Source: Deltaproteobacteria bacterium
GTDB lineage: Bacteria > Desulfobacterota > Syntrophia > Syntrophales > UBA8958
Reading direction: 5' to 3'
NCBI GenBank assembly: GCA_029553375.1
Contig: JAKPCH010000096.1
Location: 111,382 to 175,381, forward strand
DNA: 64,000 bases
Part shown: one piece after another, positions 38,234 to 46,520 of the stretch
Position numbering within the stretch: position 1 is the first letter of the stretch
How the letters are laid out: every line of letters begins with the position of its first letter
Translations under genes and position numbers: made by a program
The notes under the pieces: model-generated
Seen by the model: the letters and a program-made list of their open reading frames with translations, nothing else
Told to the model about the DNA's origin: nothing
Databases searched by the model: none

Positions 38234-38965
38234 TCAGACGAGCTTGTTGGCCCCCGTCTGTTTCACCATGTTACAGGCGTACAGGAGGGAATCGAAGGTC
38301 CCGGCGTCCGTCCACCACCCGTCCAGGACGTCCCACTCGATCTTTCCCTCGCGGATGTAGTAATTGTTCACGTCGGTTATCTCCAGCTCCCCCCGCTCGG
38401 AAGGCTTGAGGGTCTTGATGAAATCGAAGACCTTGCCGTCGTACATGTAGATGCCGATGACGGCGTAATTGGAGGCGGGGTGGGAAGGTTTCTCGTCGAT
38501 CCTCACGATCCGGTCCCCTTCGAAGGCGGGGACGCCGAAGCGGTGCGGGTCCGGGACCTCTTTGAGCATGATCCGCGCCCCCTCCTTCTGGTCGCGGAAG
38601 GCCTCTACGGCCCTGCATATGTTTTTCTCGATGATGTTGTCCCCGAGGATGACGACGATCCTGTCACCGTCGGCGAAGTATTCCGCCAGGCTCAGGGCGG
38701 CGGCGATGCCCCCCTCCCCCTCCTGGTAGGTGTAATTGAGATGCCGCAGGCCGAACTCCTTGCCGTTGCCCAGGAGCCTGAGGAAATCCCCGGCGTTGTT
38801 ACCCCCCGTGACGATGAGGATCTCGTCGATCCCGGCGTTCACGAGGGTCCTGATAGGGTAGAAGATCATGGGCTTGTTATAGATAGGCAAAAGGTGCTTG
38901 TTCGTGACCTTCGTCAGGGGATACATCCTCGTTCCCAATCCCCCCGCCAAAACGACTCCCTTCAT
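38234..38965 (-). CDS. Sugar nucleotidyltransferase (RmlA-like, short)
   Basis: This 243-residue enzyme couples a sugar 1-phosphate to a nucleoside triphosphate. It has the N-terminal pyrophosphorylase motif KGVVLAGGLGTRMYPLTK, EGEGGIAAALSLAEYF, VVILGDNIIEKN and a DEKPSHPASNYAVIGIYMYD segment. It is closest to RmlA/glucose-1-phosphate thymidylyltransferase, but is shorter than RmlA (about 290 residues) and lacks most of its C-terminal region, so the sugar is uncertain. The ATG at 38965 follows GAGGAGG. It probably belongs to surface polysaccharide synthesis. Confidence 0.87.
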   Translation of the reverse strand: MKGVVLAGGLGTRMYPLTKVTNKHLLPIYNKPMIFYPIRTLVNAGIDEILIVTGGNNAGDFLRLLGNGKEFGLRHLNYTYQEGEGGIAAALSLAEYFADGDRIVVILGDNIIEKNICRAVEAFRDQKEGARIMLKEVPDPHRFGVPAFEGDRIVRIDEKPSHPASNYAVIGIYMYDGKVFDFIKTLKPSERGELEITDVNNYYIREGKIEWDVLDGWWTDAGTFDSLLYACNMVKQTGANKLV

Positions 38966-39005
38966 TACTTTCCTCCTCGGCCTCGCCCGTTTCTGAGCTG
39001 GGCCC

Positions 39006-39034
39006 CTTCTACCCCAAGGGGCCTTGGGGGTCAA
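39006..39034 (-). promoter_or_regulatory. Candidate promoter with dyad in the spacer (nucleotidyltransferase)
   Basis: On the minus strand TTGACC (39034-39029), 17 bp and TAGAAG (39011-39006) form a promoter. The spacer is almost exactly the inverted repeat CCCCAAGG-GG-CCTTGGGG (39012-39029), an operator-like dyad that could block or twist RNA polymerase binding. Confidence 0.5.
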
Positions 39035-39084
39035 CGGAAAAACTTATCAAGGGCCGAAGATCGTGTTATGGGATCAGCCAGCCG

Positions 39085-40212
39085 ATGGAGGGGAGGATCG
39101 GGTTGACCCAGAACGAACGATACATGAAGCGGGCCCTCACCTTGGCGAGGCGCGGTGAGGGTTTCGTCAGCCCCAACCCCATGGTGGGCGCCGTCATCGT
39201 CAAGGAGGGGCGGGTCATCGGGGAGGGCTGGCATGAGCGCTGCGGGGGGAAACACGCGGAGATCAACGCCCTCGAGAGGGCCAGGGGTGACGTGGCGGGA
39301 TCTACCATTTACGTGACCCTCGAGCCCTGTTGTCACCACGGCCGGACACCGCCGTGCGTCGACAGGATCATCGCCGCCCGGCCCGCGAGGGTCGTCGTCG
39401 GTGTCACGGACCCCAACCCCCTCGTCTCGGGGCGCGGCATCGCCACTTTAAGGGACCACGGCATCGAGACCGTCGTCGGTGTCCTCGAGGAGGCCTGCCG
39501 TGACCTGAACGCCTTCTTCTTCAAGTACATAACCACGAGCATCCCCTTCGTCACCGTCAAGTTCGCCCAGACCCTGGACGGCCGCATCGCCACGGCCACG
39601 GGCTCCTCCCGCTGGGTGAGTTCACCCCCCTCCCTCCGCTTCGCCCACCGCCTGCGGCGCAATCACGACGCCATCCTCGTGGGGGCGGGGACGGTCACAA
39701 ACGACGATCCCGAGCTCACGGTCCGCCTCGTGAGGGGCCGGAACCCCCTGCGCCTCGTCCTCGACACCCTCCTCACCACCCCCCCGGAGGCCAAGGTCTT
39801 CAAGGATCAGGAGAAGGCGCGTACCGTCCTCATCGCCTCTGAGACGGCACCCCTCTCCAGGCGGCGACTGATGGAAAAGAAGGGCATCGAGATCCTGACG
39901 CCGGGGACGACCACCGACGGCCGCCTGGACCTCCGCGGGCTCCTCGTCATCCTCGGCGAGAGGCAGATCACCTCCCTCCTCGTCGAGGGGGGCTCCCGGG
40001 TGATAACCTCCTTCATCAAAGAGAGGCTGGCGGACGAACTGATCGTGGTGGTGGCGCCCAAGATCGTCGGTCGCGGCATCGACGCCGTGGGCGACCTGGG
40101 CATCACCTCCATGACGGAGGCCCTCTTCTTCCCCCGGCGCCGGCTCTTCCGCCTGGGGGAAGACGTGGTCTGGCGCCTCCGCACCGGTTGGAACAGCCGG
40201 GTGGGATCCTAA
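39085..40212 (+). CDS. ribD: Bifunctional riboflavin biosynthesis deaminase/reductase
   Basis: RibD deaminates and reduces the early riboflavin pyrimidine intermediate. The 375-residue product has a zinc deaminase domain (HAEINALERA near residue 52 and PCCHHGRTPPC near 80) and a C-terminal reductase domain (KFAQTLDGRIAT, SSRWVSS, LLVEGGSRVITSFI). The ATG at 39085 gives MEGRIGLTQNERYMKRAL; a TTG at 39103 just after a GGAGGGGAGG stretch is an alternative. No other rib genes adjoin it. Its stop shares bases with the convergent FAD oxidoreductase stop. Confidence 0.93.
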   Translation: MEGRIGLTQNERYMKRALTLARRGEGFVSPNPMVGAVIVKEGRVIGEGWHERCGGKHAEINALERARGDVAGSTIYVTLEPCCHHGRTPPCVDRIIAARPARVVVGVTDPNPLVSGRGIATLRDHGIETVVGVLEEACRDLNAFFFKYITTSIPFVTVKFAQTLDGRIATATGSSRWVSSPPSLRFAHRLRRNHDAILVGAGTVTNDDPELTVRLVRGRNPLRLVLDTLLTTPPEAKVFKDQEKARTVLIASETAPLSRRRLMEKKGIEILTPGTTTDGRLDLRGLLVILGERQITSLLVEGGSRVITSFIKERLADELIVVVAPKIVGRGIDAVGDLGITSMTEALFFPRRRLFRLGEDVVWRLRTGWNSRVGS

Positions 40213-41822
40213 CGGCCCCCCATGACCCTCAGGGCCGCCCGGATCCCGTCGAGGGCAGAACTCATGATACCCCCGGCGTATCCCGCCCCTTCCCCGCAGG
40301 GGTACAAACCCCTTATGGTCACACTCTGGCCGTCTTCACCGCGAAGGATCCTCACGGGGGCCGAGGTCCTCGTCTCCACGCCGACCAAAACCGCCTCTTC
40401 CCCCACGAAACCGGGCATCCGCCCCGCGAAGACCTTCAGACCCTCCCGGAGGGCCTCCGTCACGAAGGGGGGGAGGACCTCAGCCAAGGGTATCCCCCGG
40501 ACGCCGGGGCGATAGGTGGTGTAACCAACCTCCGCCCTTTCCCGGCCCGCGAGGAAGTCCTTCAGGGTCTGGGCGGGGGCCAGGTAGCCGCCCCCGGCGG
40601 CCTCATAGGCCCGCTCCTCGAGACGGCGGCGGAAAAAAAGTCCCCCAAGGGGCGGATCCCTCTCCCCGGCCACGTCCTGCCTGTCCACGGAGACCACCAG
40701 GGCGCTGTTCGCCCATGGACCGTCGCGGCCGCTGTCGCTCATGCCGTTCGTCACCACCTCCCCCGCCCCGCTGGCCGAGGCGACGATGAAACCGCCGGGA
40801 CACATGCAGAAGGAATAGACGGCCCGTCCGCCGGGCCCCAGCCGGGCGGCGAGGGCTTAGTCCGCCGGGGGGAGACCGGGTGTCGCGGCCCACCTCCCGT
40901 ACTGGATGCGGTCGATCAACGCCTGGGGGTGTTCCACCCTCACACCTACGGCGAAGGGTTTCGTCTCCATGGCAACGCCGCGGCGGTGGAGGAGGAGATA
41001 GGTGTCGTACGCCCCCTGGCCGACGGCGAGGATGACGTGATCCCCTTCCAGCTCTTCGCGATCGCCGACGACGATACCCCTCATGACCCCGCCCGGGGCG
41101 ATGATGTCGGTCATGGGGGATCGGAAGCGGAACTCCCAGCCCCGCTCGAGGAGGCGGCGGCGGAGGTTGGGGAGGAGCAAGCGGAGGCGGTCCGTGCCGA
41201 TATGGGGCTTCGCGTCGATGAGGATGGAGTGGGGGGCACCCGCCTCCACGAGGACGATCTTGACCCAGGCGCTGTAGGGATTCCTGAGGCGTGTCGTCAG
41301 CTTCCCGTCGGAGAAGGTCCCCGCGCCCCCCTCGCCGAAATAGACGTTGCTGTCCCCCTTCAGGACCCCCCGGGACCAGAAGTCCTCCACGTCCCGCACC
41401 CTCTCATCCACGGGGCGCCCCCGTTCCAAAAGGACGCCGGGGATGCCGTTCAACGCCAGGGTGAGGGCGGCGAAGAGCCCCGCCGGTCCCGCCCCGACCA
41501 CCACCACCTTGCCCGGACGCCGGGGCGCGGTTAGGAGGGGAGGGACGACGGCGTCACCGCCGCCCCTCTTCACCCTGACCCCTTCCCTCGCCTCCGTCGC
41601 CGGTGCCTGGGGCACCCCCTCCGTCTCGACCTCGAGGTTGAAGACAAACAGGGGAGGACGGCGGCCCCGGGCGTCGAGAACCCTCCTCAGGACCCGGCAG
41701 GAGACCACGGCCCCCTCCGGCAGGCCGAGGGCCTGAGCGGCGGCCTTTTTCAACTCCCCGGCCGACGGTTCCGACCGCCTCAGGCGTATCCCCTCGATCT
41801 TATACAAAGGCCCCTTTTTCAT
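40209..41822 (-). pseudogene. NAD(P)/FAD-dependent oxidoreductase (COG2509-like) interrupted by in-frame TAA
   Basis: Two open frames in the same phase, 41822-40857 and 40854-40209, make one protein of the COG2509 FAD-dependent dehydrogenase type, with TAA at 40859-40857 as the only break. The first part has an FAD dinucleotide fold (VVVVGAGPAGLFAALTL, about residue 108) and GEGGAGTFSDGKL; the second part resumes with ALAARLGPGGRAVYSFCM, CPGGFIVASAS and GLYPCGEGAGYAGGI, the usual FAD-binding C-terminus. In relatives the interrupted site lies in a PADY-like stretch, so a Tyr codon probably changed to TAA. It is either a fresh pseudogene or a sequencing or assembly error. Read through, the product would be 537 codons, a normal length. 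Confidence 0.85.
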
Positions 41823-41852
41823 CGTGAACCCGTTGCTTTTTCCTGATAGGCG

Positions 41853-41881
41853 TTGTAAGGAAGCTCCCTTTGAAATAACAT
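41853..41881 (+). promoter_or_regulatory. Candidate promoter for the NusG paralogue
   Basis: TTGTAA (41853-41858), a 17-bp spacer and TAACAT (41876-41881) precede the NusG-like ATG by about 45 bp. A GCGGAGG Shine-Dalgarno follows. Confidence 0.38.
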
Positions 41882-41926
41882 AATCATCCTTTCGCGAGAA
41901 AGCCCTGCGGAGGTTGAGGAATCGCG

Positions 41927-42433
41927 ATGCCCTGGTACGCCGTCCACACCAAGAGCCGCCACGAAGAGCGGGTCCTCCAGCAACTCGTCCAGAAGGAGGT
42001 CCACACCTTTCTCCCCAAGATCGAGGTCTGGAGCAAGCGGAAGGACCGCCGCAAGAAGATCATGGTCCCCATGTTCCCCGGTTACCTCTTCGTCGAGCTC
42101 CTGGAGATGACCAACGAAACCAAGCTCACCGTCTTGAAGACCTTCGGCGTCGTCAGGATCCTCGGCAAACCCCGGGGTCATGAACCCATCCCCGTACCGG
42201 ACGAAAAGATCGACGCCATCCAGCGTATCGTCGCCTCCAAGGTCGAGGTCCAGCAGATCCGTTACCCCAAGGTGGGGGAGCGGGCGCGGATCATCGACGG
42301 TCCCTTCGCGGGGGTTGAGGGCCTCGTCGTCGAGACGGATTATGAGCAGGAGCTCTTCGTCGTCACCTTCGAGATCCTCCACAAGGCCGTGGCCATCCGC
42401 CTGGAGGGGTTCCAGATCGCCAAGATCTCCTGA
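41927..42433 (+). CDS. NusG-family (UpxY/RfaH-like) antitermination protein
   Basis: This 168-residue protein has an NGN domain (PWYAVHTKSRHEERVLQQL at the start, then MFPGYLFVEL near residue 50) and a C-terminal KOW domain (GERARIIDGPFAGVEGLVVE, about 120-140). The composition matches specialised NusG paralogues such as UpxY, which load on RNA polymerase to read through one or a few operons, usually polysaccharide loci. It lies only 30 bp before the korDABC genes, so it may instead control those, or act elsewhere. It lacks the surrounding secE/rplK genes of housekeeping nusG. Confidence 0.85.
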   Translation: MPWYAVHTKSRHEERVLQQLVQKEVHTFLPKIEVWSKRKDRRKKIMVPMFPGYLFVELLEMTNETKLTVLKTFGVVRILGKPRGHEPIPVPDEKIDAIQRIVASKVEVQQIRYPKVGERARIIDGPFAGVEGLVVETDYEQELFVVTFEILHKAVAIRLEGFQIAKIS

Positions 42434-42463
42434 GGTCAATTTTCTCTTGACAATTGGCACCCG

Positions 42464-42730
42464 ATGGGCAAAGAGGCCCTATTCTTTTTTTCCTTTCCGC
42501 GCCGGGAGCGACCACGGGTCTTGAAGGGTTTCATAGAGATCAACCGGGAACTTTGCAAGGAATGTCTCCTCTGCGTGGAGGCCTGCAAGAGGGACAACAT
42601 CGTCCCCTCCACCGATCTCAACGCCAAGGGATACCATCCCGTCCGTTTCACTGCCGACGGGCGCTGCAACGGCTGCGCCCTCTGCGCCACCGTCTGCCCC
42701 GAGGCGGCCATCGAGGTGTGGCGTGAATAG
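42464..42730 (+). CDS. korD: 2-oxoacid:ferredoxin oxidoreductase delta (ferredoxin) subunit
   Basis: This ferredoxin subunit carries two [4Fe-4S] motifs, CKECLLCVEACKRDNI and CNGCALCATVCPEAAI, and passes electrons out of the oxidoreductase. The ATG at 42464 gives 88 residues, but the first 19 look unrelated to the family; a TTG at 42521 would give the usual 69-residue form starting near KGFIEINRELC. A TTGACA at 42447 with a poor -10 box (AAAGAG, 42470) could start a transcript after the ATG, favouring the shorter form. It overlaps korA by 8 bp. Confidence 0.88.
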   Translation: MGKEALFFFSFPRRERPRVLKGFIEINRELCKECLLCVEACKRDNIVPSTDLNAKGYHPVRFTADGRCNGCALCATVCPEAAIEVWRE

Positions 42731-43775
42731 AGTCCTCATGCAGGGCAACCGGGTCATCGGCGAGGCGGCCATCCGGGCCGGCTGCCGGTTCTACGCCGGC
42801 TATCCCATCACCCCCCAGAACGAGCTCACGGAGTACATGGCCGAGCACATGCGCAGGGTGAAGGGGGGTGTGTTCATCCAGGCGGAGAGCGAGCTGGCGG
42901 CCATCAACATGGTCCTGGGGGCCTCGGCCGCCGGGGCCCGGGCCATGACCTCGTCGTCCAGCCCCGGGATCTCCCTCAAGCAGGAGGGCATCTCCTCCCT
43001 CGCCGCCGACGAGCTCCCCGCCGTCATCGTCAACATCATGAGGGGCGGTCCCGGCCTCGGCAACATCCTCCCCTCCCAGGGTGACTACTTCCAGGCCACC
43101 CGCGGCGGAGGTCACGGGGATTACCGGACCATCGTCCTCGCGCCCGCCTCGGTCCAGGAGCTCGCCGATCTGACCATGGACGCCTTCGACCTCGCCGACC
43201 GGTACCGCAATCCCGTCCTCCTCCTCGCCGACGGGATGATGGGACAGATGATGGAGCCCGTCGAATTCCGCACCCCTTCGCCCCGGCAATACCGGGAAGA
43301 GTACATCCTCCGGGGCAAAGGCACCGGCAAGAGCCGTTTCATCCGGGCCCTGATCTTGGACGCCATCCGCATGGAGGAGCACAACTGGAAGCTTTACCGG
43401 AAGTACCAGGTCATCGCCGAGGAGGAGGTCCGTTTCGAGACCTTCTGGACGGACGACGCCGAGATCCTCATCGTCGCCTACGGTACGGCGGCCCGCATCG
43501 CCAAGGGTGCCATCAAGAGATCGCGGGAGATGGGGATCGCCGTGGGTCTCATCCGCCCCATCACCCTGTGGCCCTTCCCCGGGGAGGTCATCAGGAGGTT
43601 CGCCGAGGAGGTGGGAAGTTTCCTCGTCTTCGAGATGAACACGGGCCAGATGCTCGAGGACGTCAAACTGGCCCTGGAGGGCCGGGCCAGGGTCGACTTC
43701 TACGGCCGTCCCGGCGGCGTCATCCCCACGCCGGCGGAGTTGGCGAAGGTGATCGCCTACCAGGTCAAGAGGTGA
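42723..43775 (+). CDS. korA: 2-oxoacid:ferredoxin oxidoreductase alpha subunit
   Basis: This is the alpha chain of a CoA-dependent 2-oxoacid:ferredoxin oxidoreductase (2-oxoglutarate or branched-chain keto acid type). The 350-residue product has GCRFYAGYPITPQNELTE (about 20-37), FIQAESELAAINMVLGAS, SSSPGISLKQEG and the C-terminal ILIVAYGTAARIAKGAI transketolase-like domain. The substrate is uncertain; annotation as VorB is equally possible. The start is GTG at 42723 inside korD; a downstream ATG at 42738 is an alternative. Confidence 0.9.
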   Translation: MNRVLMQGNRVIGEAAIRAGCRFYAGYPITPQNELTEYMAEHMRRVKGGVFIQAESELAAINMVLGASAAGARAMTSSSSPGISLKQEGISSLAADELPAVIVNIMRGGPGLGNILPSQGDYFQATRGGGHGDYRTIVLAPASVQELADLTMDAFDLADRYRNPVLLLADGMMGQMMEPVEFRTPSPRQYREEYILRGKGTGKSRFIRALILDAIRMEEHNWKLYRKYQVIAEEEVRFETFWTDDAEILIVAYGTAARIAKGAIKRSREMGIAVGLIRPITLWPFPGEVIRRFAEEVGSFLVFEMNTGQMLEDVKLALEGRARVDFYGRPGGVIPTPAELAKVIAYQVKR

Positions 43776-43776
43776 G

Positions 43777-44523
43777 ATGAAGAAGGTATTCTCGCGGCCC
43801 CGTACCCTGAAGGACGTGCCCTTCCATTACTGCAGCGGCTGCGGCCACAGCATAACCCACCGCCTCATCGCCGAGGCAATCGACGAGCTCGGCATCGCCG
43901 ACCGCACGATCGGGATACCGCCCGCGGGCTGCGCCGTCATCGCCTACAATTATTTCGACATCGACATGCTCGAGGCGCCCCATGGCCGGGGTTGCGCCGT
44001 CGCCACGGGCATGAAGAGGGTCCTCCCCGACCGGATCATCTTCTCCTACCAGGGTGACGGCGACCTGGCGGCCATCGGCACGGCCGAGACCTTCCATGCC
44101 GCCAACCGGGGAGAGAACATCACCGTCCTGTTCATAAACAACGCCGTATACGGCATGACGGGGGGTCAGATGGCCCCCACCACCCTCCTGGGACAGACCT
44201 CCACCACCACGCCCCCGGGACGGACGGCCGTCCTCGACGGCCATCCCGTCCATTTCAGCGAGGTCCTGGCCACCCTGGCCGGCGCGGTTTACGTCGAGCG
44301 TTGCGCCGTCAATTCCCCCGCCAACATCGCCAGGGCGAAGAGGGCCATCAGGAAGGCCTTCCAGTACCAGATGCAGGACCGGGGGTTCTCCCTCGTCGAG
44401 ATCCTCTCCCAGTGCCCCACGAACTGGAAGATGCGTCCCACCGACGCCTGCCGGTGGGTGGACGAGGTCATGACGAAGGAATTCCCCCTGGGGGTCATCA
44501 AGGACCTCCAGGCGAAGGGGTGA
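43777..44523 (+). CDS. korB: 2-oxoacid:ferredoxin oxidoreductase beta (TPP-binding) subunit
   Basis: The beta chain binds thiamine pyrophosphate. The 248-residue product has YCSGCGHSITHRLIAEAI (about residues 18-35), GIPPAGCAV, the TPP motif YQGDGDLAAIGTAE with the following INNAVYGMTGGQ, and LGQTSTTTPPGR. The conserved CxxCGH at the start supports an iron-sulfur or TPP role. It follows korA by 1 bp. Confidence 0.92.
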   Translation: MKKVFSRPRTLKDVPFHYCSGCGHSITHRLIAEAIDELGIADRTIGIPPAGCAVIAYNYFDIDMLEAPHGRGCAVATGMKRVLPDRIIFSYQGDGDLAAIGTAETFHAANRGENITVLFINNAVYGMTGGQMAPTTLLGQTSTTTPPGRTAVLDGHPVHFSEVLATLAGAVYVERCAVNSPANIARAKRAIRKAFQYQMQDRGFSLVEILSQCPTNWKMRPTDACRWVDEVMTKEFPLGVIKDLQAKG

Positions 44524-44527
44524 GGAC

Positions 44528-45061
44528 ATGCTGGTGAAATCCATATTCGCCGGTTTCGGCGGCCAGGGGGTCCTGATGATGGGTTACGTCTTCGCCCACG
44601 CCGCCATGAACGAGGGCTGCTACGTCACCTACCTCCCCTCCTACGGGGTGGAGGTCCGGGGGGGCACGGCCAACTGCACCGTCTGCATCTCCGACGAGGA
44701 GATCGCCTCCCCCATCGCCTCGGAACCGGACTACCTCGTGGTGATGAACAAGCCCTCCCTCTTCACCTACCAGAATCGCGTCTCCGCCGGGGGGGCCATC
44801 TTTCTCAACTCCTCCATCATCGACAACCTCCCCTCCCGCCCGGACGTCCGGGTGCACGAGATCCCGGCGGGTGCCGTGGCGGAGTCCCTGGGGGATCTGC
44901 GCGTCCAGAACCTCGTCATGCTGGGGGCCTTCGTGAGGCGCACCGACGTCCTCTCCCCCGAGGCCGTCCTGAAGGGCCTGAGGCAGATCATGGGGGAGAG
45001 GAAGAAGAACGTGATCGAGATCAACCGCCGGGCCTTCGCCGCGGGTTATGAACTGAAGTAG
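44528..45061 (+). CDS. korC: 2-oxoacid:ferredoxin oxidoreductase gamma subunit
   Basis: The gamma chain completes the enzyme. The 177-residue product has the family start SIFAGFGGQGVLMMGYVFAH, YGVEVRGGTANCTVCIS, and a C-terminal LGAFVRRTDVLSPEAVLKGL block. It follows korB by 4 bp and precedes an ACT-domain gene. All four KorDABC chains are present and intact. Confidence 0.93.
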   Translation: MLVKSIFAGFGGQGVLMMGYVFAHAAMNEGCYVTYLPSYGVEVRGGTANCTVCISDEEIASPIASEPDYLVVMNKPSLFTYQNRVSAGGAIFLNSSIIDNLPSRPDVRVHEIPAGAVAESLGDLRVQNLVMLGAFVRRTDVLSPEAVLKGLRQIMGERKKNVIEINRRAFAAGYELK

Positions 45062-45073
45062 GGGACGGGCGCC

Positions 45074-45502
45074 ATGGCCATCACCCAGATCTCCGTGAGA
45101 CTCGACAACGTCCCGGGCGCCCTCACCAAGCTCGTGGACATCCTCGACAAGGAAGACATCAAGGTCAAGGCCATCTCCGCGGCCAGCACGGAGGAGTCGA
45201 GCACCGTCCGTCTGGTGGTCAACGATCCTCAGAAGGCCGTCACGACCCTGAGGAGTTTCTCCTTCAACGTCGAGGTGGCGCCGGTGATCGCCGTGGAGGT
45301 CCCCTGCCACCCCGGGGGCATGAACGCCATCGTGAAACCCCTGGCGGAGGGGGACGTGAACATCCACTACATCTACACGACCATCGAGCGCATCGGCAAG
45401 GAGACGATCCTCATCATCGGTTGCGACAATCTCGAGAGGGCCGTGGACATCCTCTCCCAGCACTGGGTGGATTTCGTGGGGGACGAGATCTACTCCCTCT
45501 GA
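45074..45502 (+). CDS. Tandem ACT-domain protein
   Basis: This 142-residue protein consists of two ACT ligand-binding domains (about residues 4-65 and 70-140), beginning with TQISVRLDNVPGALTKLVDIL. ACT domains bind amino acids and regulate enzymes. Small double-ACT proteins are commonly encoded beside 2-oxoacid:ferredoxin oxidoreductase genes and acyl-CoA ligases, suggesting control by an amino acid, perhaps a branched-chain or aromatic one; the ligand is not known. It lies 12 bp after korC. Confidence 0.85.
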   Translation: MAITQISVRLDNVPGALTKLVDILDKEDIKVKAISAASTEESSTVRLVVNDPQKAVTTLRSFSFNVEVAPVIAVEVPCHPGGMNAIVKPLAEGDVNIHYIYTTIERIGKETILIIGCDNLERAVDILSQHWVDFVGDEIYSL

Positions 45503-45508
45503 CAACCC

Positions 45509-45928
45509 ATGTCCCTCTTCGGCGTCTCCCCGGAAAAGGAAAGGGAACTCAGGGAGCGCATGGCCTCCCTGGGAGTCACGGAGGACGACCTGAGAGAGAC
45601 CTTCACCCGTTCCTCCGGACCGGGGGGGCAAAAGGTGAACAAGACCTCCTCCTGCGTCCACCTCGTCCACACCCCCACGGGACTGGCCGTCAAGTGCTCC
45701 CGGGAGCGTTCCCAGGCCCTTAACCGTTTCCTCGCCCGGCGCATCCTCCTCGAGAGGCTTCAGAGGCTGAGGGACGGCATCACCCGGGCGCGGCGGATGG
45801 AGGCGGAGAAGATCCGGCGGCGGAAACGGCGCCGCTCCCGCCGGGCCAAGGAGAAGGTCCTGGCCATGAAGCACGCCCAGGCCGAGAAGAAGGCCCTGAG
45901 GGGGAGGGTGAAAGGGGACGACGAGTGA
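45509..45928 (+). CDS. Release-factor-like GGQ protein (ArfB/peptide chain release factor family)
   Basis: This 139-residue protein has the catalytic GGQ motif in SSGPGGQKVNKTSS (about residues 35-48) and a highly basic Arg/Lys-rich tail (about 90-135). It lacks codon-recognition domains. ArfB/YaeJ relatives hydrolyse peptidyl-tRNA on stalled ribosomes, with the basic tail in the mRNA channel; the short form here is similar in size. It is 6 bp after the ACT gene and ends the kor operon. Confidence 0.85.
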   Translation: MSLFGVSPEKERELRERMASLGVTEDDLRETFTRSSGPGGQKVNKTSSCVHLVHTPTGLAVKCSRERSQALNRFLARRILLERLQRLRDGITRARRMEAEKIRRRKRRRSRRAKEKVLAMKHAQAEKKALRGRVKGDDE

Positions 45929-45937
45929 CGAAAAAGA

Positions 45938-45982
45938 GAAAAGGGGAAAGAGGGTCTTTTTTTTGGCCTCTTTCCCCTTTTC
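45938..45982. repeat. Perfect 16-bp inverted repeat with T8 loop between convergent genes
   Basis: GAAAAGGGGAAAGAGG (45938-45953) pairs exactly with CCTCTTTCCCCTTTTC (45967-45982). The 13-nt loop holds eight Ts. It lies between the release-factor-like gene (+) and atpE (-). It probably ends transcription, but the T run sits in the loop and not after the stem. Confidence 0.6.
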
Positions 45983-46016
45983 GATTATTCCTCAAAAGGG
46001 TTTGTTGTCAAAAACC

Positions 46017-46385
46017 TCAGCCCCCGATACCGGCGAACTTGAGCAGGGGGTTGGCGTAGAGGATGATCAGGGACACGACGAGGGCGTAAATCGCCACGGA
46101 TTCCGTCATGGCCATACCGACCATCATGGTGAGCAAGATCTTACCCTGGGCTTCGGGATTCCGGCCCACGGCCCCGTTGGCACCGCTGGTGGCCTGACCG
46201 AGACCAAGACCCGCACCGACGGCACCGACACCCATGGCGATACCCGCCGCGATGACGCTGCAGCCGAGGACGATGGCCTTGGTGTAATCAACCGTCCCCG
46301 CCGCCTGTTCCGCCGCGAGGGCTACGGGCGCCATGATCATTACGAGGGCCAGAACCAGGAAACCTCTTACCAAAGACTTTCTCAT
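46017..46385 (-). CDS. atpE: ATP synthase c subunit with signal peptide
   Basis: This is the proteolipid of the rotary Fo ring. The 122-residue product has an N-terminal signal-like segment (residues 1-25, ending VALAAEQ), then two transmembrane helices with the polar loop GRNPEAQ. The ion-binding carboxylate is the Glu in [10 protein letters not shown] (about residue 97). By alignment with Na+-type c subunits, the Glu and the next Ser are conserved but the Na+-ligand Gln of helix 1 is Leu, so protons seem more likely; this is inference. The ATG at 46385 follows AAGGAGG. It is alone on this strand, 3.8 kb from atpB. Confidence 0.93.
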   Translation of the reverse strand: MRKSLVRGFLVLALVMIMAPVALAAEQAAGTVDYTKAIVLGCSVIAAGIAMGVGAVGAGLGLGQATSGANGAVGRNPEAQGKILLTMMVGMAMTESVAIYALVVSLIILYANPLLKFAGIGG

Positions 46386-46520
46386 TTCATTCCTCCTTGC
46401 TTTTTTGTCATGTCGTAATCGTTCATCACACAAAACCCTTTTCCGCTTTCTTGCCTTTCCCCGGCGGCCCCACCCCCTTTCGTCTTCGGCGCGAAACCAC
46501 AGCGCCATTTTACGCCGTCC

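Noticed and set aside
40857-40859. Stop in the FAD oxidoreductase as a recoded amino acid
   Set aside because: The codon is TAA, not TGA or TAG, and there is no sign of a recoding element.
44498-45874. Open frame of 458 codons opposite korC, the ACT gene and the release-factor-like gene
   Set aside because: It spans three well-supported genes in antisense and has no homology-like pattern.
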